Assembly (NCBI GenBank): GCA_946480965.1
Contig: CAMLMI010000173.1
Location: forward strand, 1 to 9,201
Length of the DNA stretch: 9,201 nt
Direction of reading: 5' to 3'
Source: an uncultured Verrucomicrobiales bacterium
GTDB taxonomy: Bacteria; Verrucomicrobiota; Verrucomicrobiae; Limisphaerales; CANJSG01
Translations under genes and position numbers: made by a program
Notes under the pieces: model-generated
The model's database searches: none
The model's input: the letters and a program-made list of their open reading frames with translations, nothing else
What the model was told of the DNA's origin: nothing
Part shown: piece after piece, positions 7,250-9,201 of the stretch
How the letters are laid out: each line of letters starts with the position of its first letter
How positions within the stretch are numbered: position 1 is the stretch's first letter

Positions 7250-7350
7250 GCTGTTCTGTGAACGGGTTGCCGCCGGTGGAACGCCGACGGGGAAGTCGAG
7301 TCAATCAGCGGTGCGCGAAGACTGTCAATGGTGCCGCCAGTGATGGGCGC

Positions 7351-8442
7351 TCAACGCGGAGCTTTGGGCACGAGCCCCAGCCGATGGCGCAGCGTCACGG
7401 TGGTCCAATCCCACGCGGAGCCGGCGAGGTTGGCGACTCCGCTGCGCCGGAACGCGTGGCGGCTCAGGATCGCGTCGTCGGGACCAGGCGGCGGGGCGGA
7501 CGCGCGGTGCCGCTCGTTGACGATGCGGGAGATGAGCGGCACGGGACCGTATTCCTCCAGGACCCGGCGGCGGCTTTCGAGCACAGCCGAAAGATTCTTC
7601 TCGTAGAGCCGGTCACGGATGGCGCGTTGGATGGTCTCCGCGGCTTCGTCGATGCGGTCGATGTCCACGCGGAGGAAGCTTTCCGGCGGGAAATAGTCCT
7701 CCGCGTTGGGGCAGCCGTAATAGACGGGCATGCAGGCACCGAGGAAGGGATCGGCCAGCTTCTCGGTCCAGTGGTGCGGGCCGAGGAAGTTTTCGATGGC
7801 GACGTGGTATTTGTAGGGATCGAGCGCGTCGGCCTTGTCCTCGACGGGGCGGATGCCGCGACCGAAGAGCTCCATCTCGGGCAGCCGCTGCTTGAGGCCC
7901 ATGACGAAGTCATAGCGGCGGCGGTGAAGGGTGTTGCGCTGGCGCTTGACGGAGCAGACGGCGGAGATCTCGCCGGTCTTGGCCAGCGGCACGTTGCGGA
8001 CGAGGGCATCGTAGCTGCCGCGCGGCTGGCTGAAGGCGTAATACCAGAGGAAGCCCGGTTGACCGAAGATCGCGCCGGGATGGCGGATGACCCAGGGCTC
8101 CTGGCTGGTCAACACCCAGCCGAACTGAGCCAGGAAGCGGGAGCCATAGACTTTGATTGTCGAAGGTTCGTAGGTGATGAAGAGCGTGTTCTCGCGAGGG
8201 CAGGCAAGCGGTTCCACCCAGAGCGGATGCCGCTCGCCGCGCACCGAGGGCATCTCGCCATAGACGACGAGCCAATCGTAGTCGCGACAGTTCCGGTCAA
8301 ACACGAAGTGGCAGTTGCCCCAGACCGGACGTCCTCCGGGGAACTTCTCGGGCCAGCCCTCGCCGTCATGGCCGGGCCAGTATTTGCCAAGCAGCTTGAT
8401 CCGCAGCGGACGGGCCGATGGAGTCGGTTGCACTGCGTTCAT
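7351..8442 (-). CDS. GT10 fucosyltransferase-like glycosyltransferase
   Basis: A 363-residue protein. Its C-terminal half carries the GT10 (alpha-1,3/1,4-fucosyltransferase) donor-site signature: YHVAIENF at 212-219 (Glu217), then WTEKLADPFLGACMPVYYG at 225-243 (Glu227, Lys228). These correspond to the FxxxFEN and xxTEKxxxxxxxGxxPVxxG blocks. CSVKRQRNTLHRRRYDFV (163-180) matches the segment with a conserved Arg before the donor site. The N-terminal half is the more variable acceptor domain. GT10 enzymes use GDP-fucose in known cases, at the cytoplasmic face in bacteria, but no fucose synthesis genes are in the window, so the donor could differ. The ATG at 8442 overlaps the stop of the PAP2 gene as ATGA and has no Shine-Dalgarno motif, so it is probably coupled to that gene. 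The last 50 or so residues (from about 312) are low-complexity and basic, outside the conserved domain. Confidence 0.85.
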   Translation of the reverse strand: MNAVQPTPSARPLRIKLLGKYWPGHDGEGWPEKFPGGRPVWGNCHFVFDRNCRDYDWLVVYGEMPSVRGERHPLWVEPLACPRENTLFITYEPSTIKVYGSRFLAQFGWVLTSQEPWVIRHPGAIFGQPGFLWYYAFSQPRGSYDALVRNVPLAKTGEISAVCSVKRQRNTLHRRRYDFVMGLKQRLPEMELFGRGIRPVEDKADALDPYKYHVAIENFLGPHHWTEKLADPFLGACMPVYYGCPNAEDYFPPESFLRVDIDRIDEAAETIQRAIRDRLYEKNLSAVLESRRRVLEEYGPVPLISRIVNERHRASAPPPGPDDAILSRHAFRRSGVANLAGSAWDWTTVTLRHRLGLVPKAPR

Positions 8443-9200
8443 GAGGCCGGTGCGATCTTGGGCGAACCGGCGATGCGGCTCCGGGCCGACCGGCGACGGC
8501 GACTCAGGCGGACCGGCGATCCGGGCACGGCGCTGGCGAAGCAGAAACCGACCACGGTGCCGATCACCAGCGAGGTGGCCACGTCGAGCGGGTAGTGTTT
8601 GCGCAGCTGCATCCGCGACCAGCCGGTGACGCCGGCGTAGAGCGTGGCCGGGACGATCATCACCGGTCCGGCGGCCACGAGGGACGCCCCGGTGGCCGTG
8701 GAGGTCCCGGTGTGGCCGGAGGGGAAGGAGTGGAGCTTGCTCTTGCCGGTGGGGCCGTAGAGGCGTTCCGGATAGGTGGCGACGGCGTCGGGACGCGGGC
8801 GGCCGGCGAGGTGTTTCCCGATCTGGACCAGCAGCCCGCCCATCAGTGCCGCCATCAAGCAGGCCAAGCCGAGCTTTCTCCAGCGGACCCGGCCGCGCGC
8901 CGCGCCGTAGAGCCAGAGCGCGATGGATACCGGAACGGCCAGCACCAGGTCGCTCGAATCGCTGATGAAGTCGGCTTTGGCGGTCAGGGAATCCCGGTTT
9001 TCCAGGTGGATCTGGTCCAGAATGGTCCGGTCGGTGTCGCCCGCGAACCAGACCAGGCCCAGCCCGGCGAGATAGACGGCGAGCAGGAGCCCGAGGCGGC
9101 GGCCGCTTCTGGAGTCGCCGAGTTCGACGCGGGCTTTCTGTATGGACTCGCGTTCGCGCGGGCGCTCGACGACGCGAAGGTGGCGCTGAACCAGGTGCGC
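8439..9200 (-). CDS. PAP2-family membrane phosphatase (5' end outside window)
   Basis: The frame is open from the right edge to a TGA at 8439-8441, giving about 253 visible residues. There is no in-frame ATG, and the only GTG (8945) lies after the first membrane segment, so the start lies beyond the window. All three PAP2 active-site motifs are present: K-x6-RP (KHLAGRPRP, visible residues 129-137), PSGH (160-163) and SR-x5-H-x3-D (SRMQLRKHYPLD, 195-206). Hydrophobic segments fit an integral membrane protein: LGLLLAVYLAGLGLVWFAG near residue 40, LVLAVPVSIALWLYG near 90, LGLACLMAALMGGLLVQIG near 110, and further segments between and after the catalytic motifs. A charged stretch of about 35 residues precedes the first one, and the C-terminus is arginine-rich. 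The family removes phosphate from lipid phosphates or diphosphates such as undecaprenyl diphosphate. Here it might recycle or trim a lipid carrier, or act as a lipid A-type phosphatase. The stop overlaps the GT10 start. Confidence 0.88.
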   Translation of the reverse strand, partial: AHLVQRHLRVVERPRERESIQKARVELGDSRSGRRLGLLLAVYLAGLGLVWFAGDTDRTILDQIHLENRDSLTAKADFISDSSDLVLAVPVSIALWLYGAARGRVRWRKLGLACLMAALMGGLLVQIGKHLAGRPRPDAVATYPERLYGPTGKSKLHSFPSGHTGTSTATGASLVAAGPVMIVPATLYAGVTGWSRMQLRKHYPLDVATSLVIGTVVGFCFASAVPGSPVRLSRRRRSARSRIAGSPKIAPAS

Positions 9201-9201
9201 C

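Noticed and set aside
7300..7329. Repeated GTCAAT (7300-7305 and 7324-7329) in the 101-bp gap, including TTGACA on the minus strand as a possible -35 box
   Set aside because: A repeated 6-mer within 100 bp is expected by chance, and no good -10 hexamer lies 16-18 bp downstream of TTGACA (best candidate ATTGAC or TTGACT). A promoter is possible here but not supported.
7036..8595. A 519-codon plus-strand open frame across the oxidoreductase, GT10 and PAP2 genes
   Set aside because: It is antisense to three well-supported genes, spans their gap, shows no recognisable domain and is rich in Arg, Gly and Ala as expected of a GC-rich antisense shadow.

Overview
The window is GC-rich, by eye roughly two thirds G+C, and almost entirely coding. 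Eight complete genes and one partial gene lie head to tail on the minus strand. One partial gene on the plus strand meets them tail to tail at the left edge. The content is a cell-surface polysaccharide (O-antigen, capsule or exopolysaccharide) or glycoconjugate biosynthesis locus. Nothing in the sequence fixes the taxon. The high GC, the scarcity of Shine-Dalgarno motifs and the mix of families would suit a GC-rich Gram-negative such as a member of the Verrucomicrobiota, but that is a weak inference.

Layout, in the direction of minus-strand transcription (right to left): a membrane PAP2-type phosphatase whose 5' end lies beyond the window (8439-9200); a GT10 fucosyltransferase-like enzyme (7351-8442); a 101-bp gap; a Gfo/Idh/MocA NAD(P)-dependent oxidoreductase (6239-7249); a WbpD-like left-handed beta-helix N-acetyltransferase (5595-6242); a 65-bp gap with a terminator-like hairpin; a WbpE-like DegT-family aminotransferase (4411-5529); an extended-SDR nucleotide-sugar dehydratase/epimerase (3442-4392); a second, different DegT-family aminotransferase (2300-3445); a PglD/NeuD-like sugar acyltransferase (1644-2303); and a GT4 glycosyltransferase (514-1647). 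On the plus strand, 2-553 is the C-terminal part of another glycosyltransferase, overlapping the end of the GT4 gene by 40 bp.

The genes appear to form two sugar-nucleotide modules. The oxidoreductase, WbpD-like acetyltransferase and WbpE-like aminotransferase match the middle three steps (3-oxidation, 3-transamination, 3-N-acetylation) of the known route to UDP-2,3-diacetamido-2,3-dideoxy-uronic acids. The first (WbpA-like 6-dehydrogenase) and last (WbpI-like 2-epimerase) steps are not in the window. The SDR, second aminotransferase and PglD/NeuD-like acyltransferase look like a dehydratase-transaminase-acyltransferase set for an N-acylated amino-dideoxy sugar. The three glycosyltransferases would assemble these and other sugars, and the PAP2 protein could act on a lipid carrier or lipid phosphate. 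Which sugars are made is inferred, not proven.

Five of the eight minus-strand gene junctions are exact 4-bp stop/start overlaps (ATGA or GTGA). This points to a tightly co-translated operon broken into blocks at the two larger gaps and one 18-bp gap. I see no RNA genes, CRISPR arrays, insertion sequences or transposases, and no non-coding stretch over about 100 bp. I found no clearly undescribed system. The most notable points are the mixed two-module pathway, the overlapping architecture, the hairpin inside the operon and some departures from family motifs.
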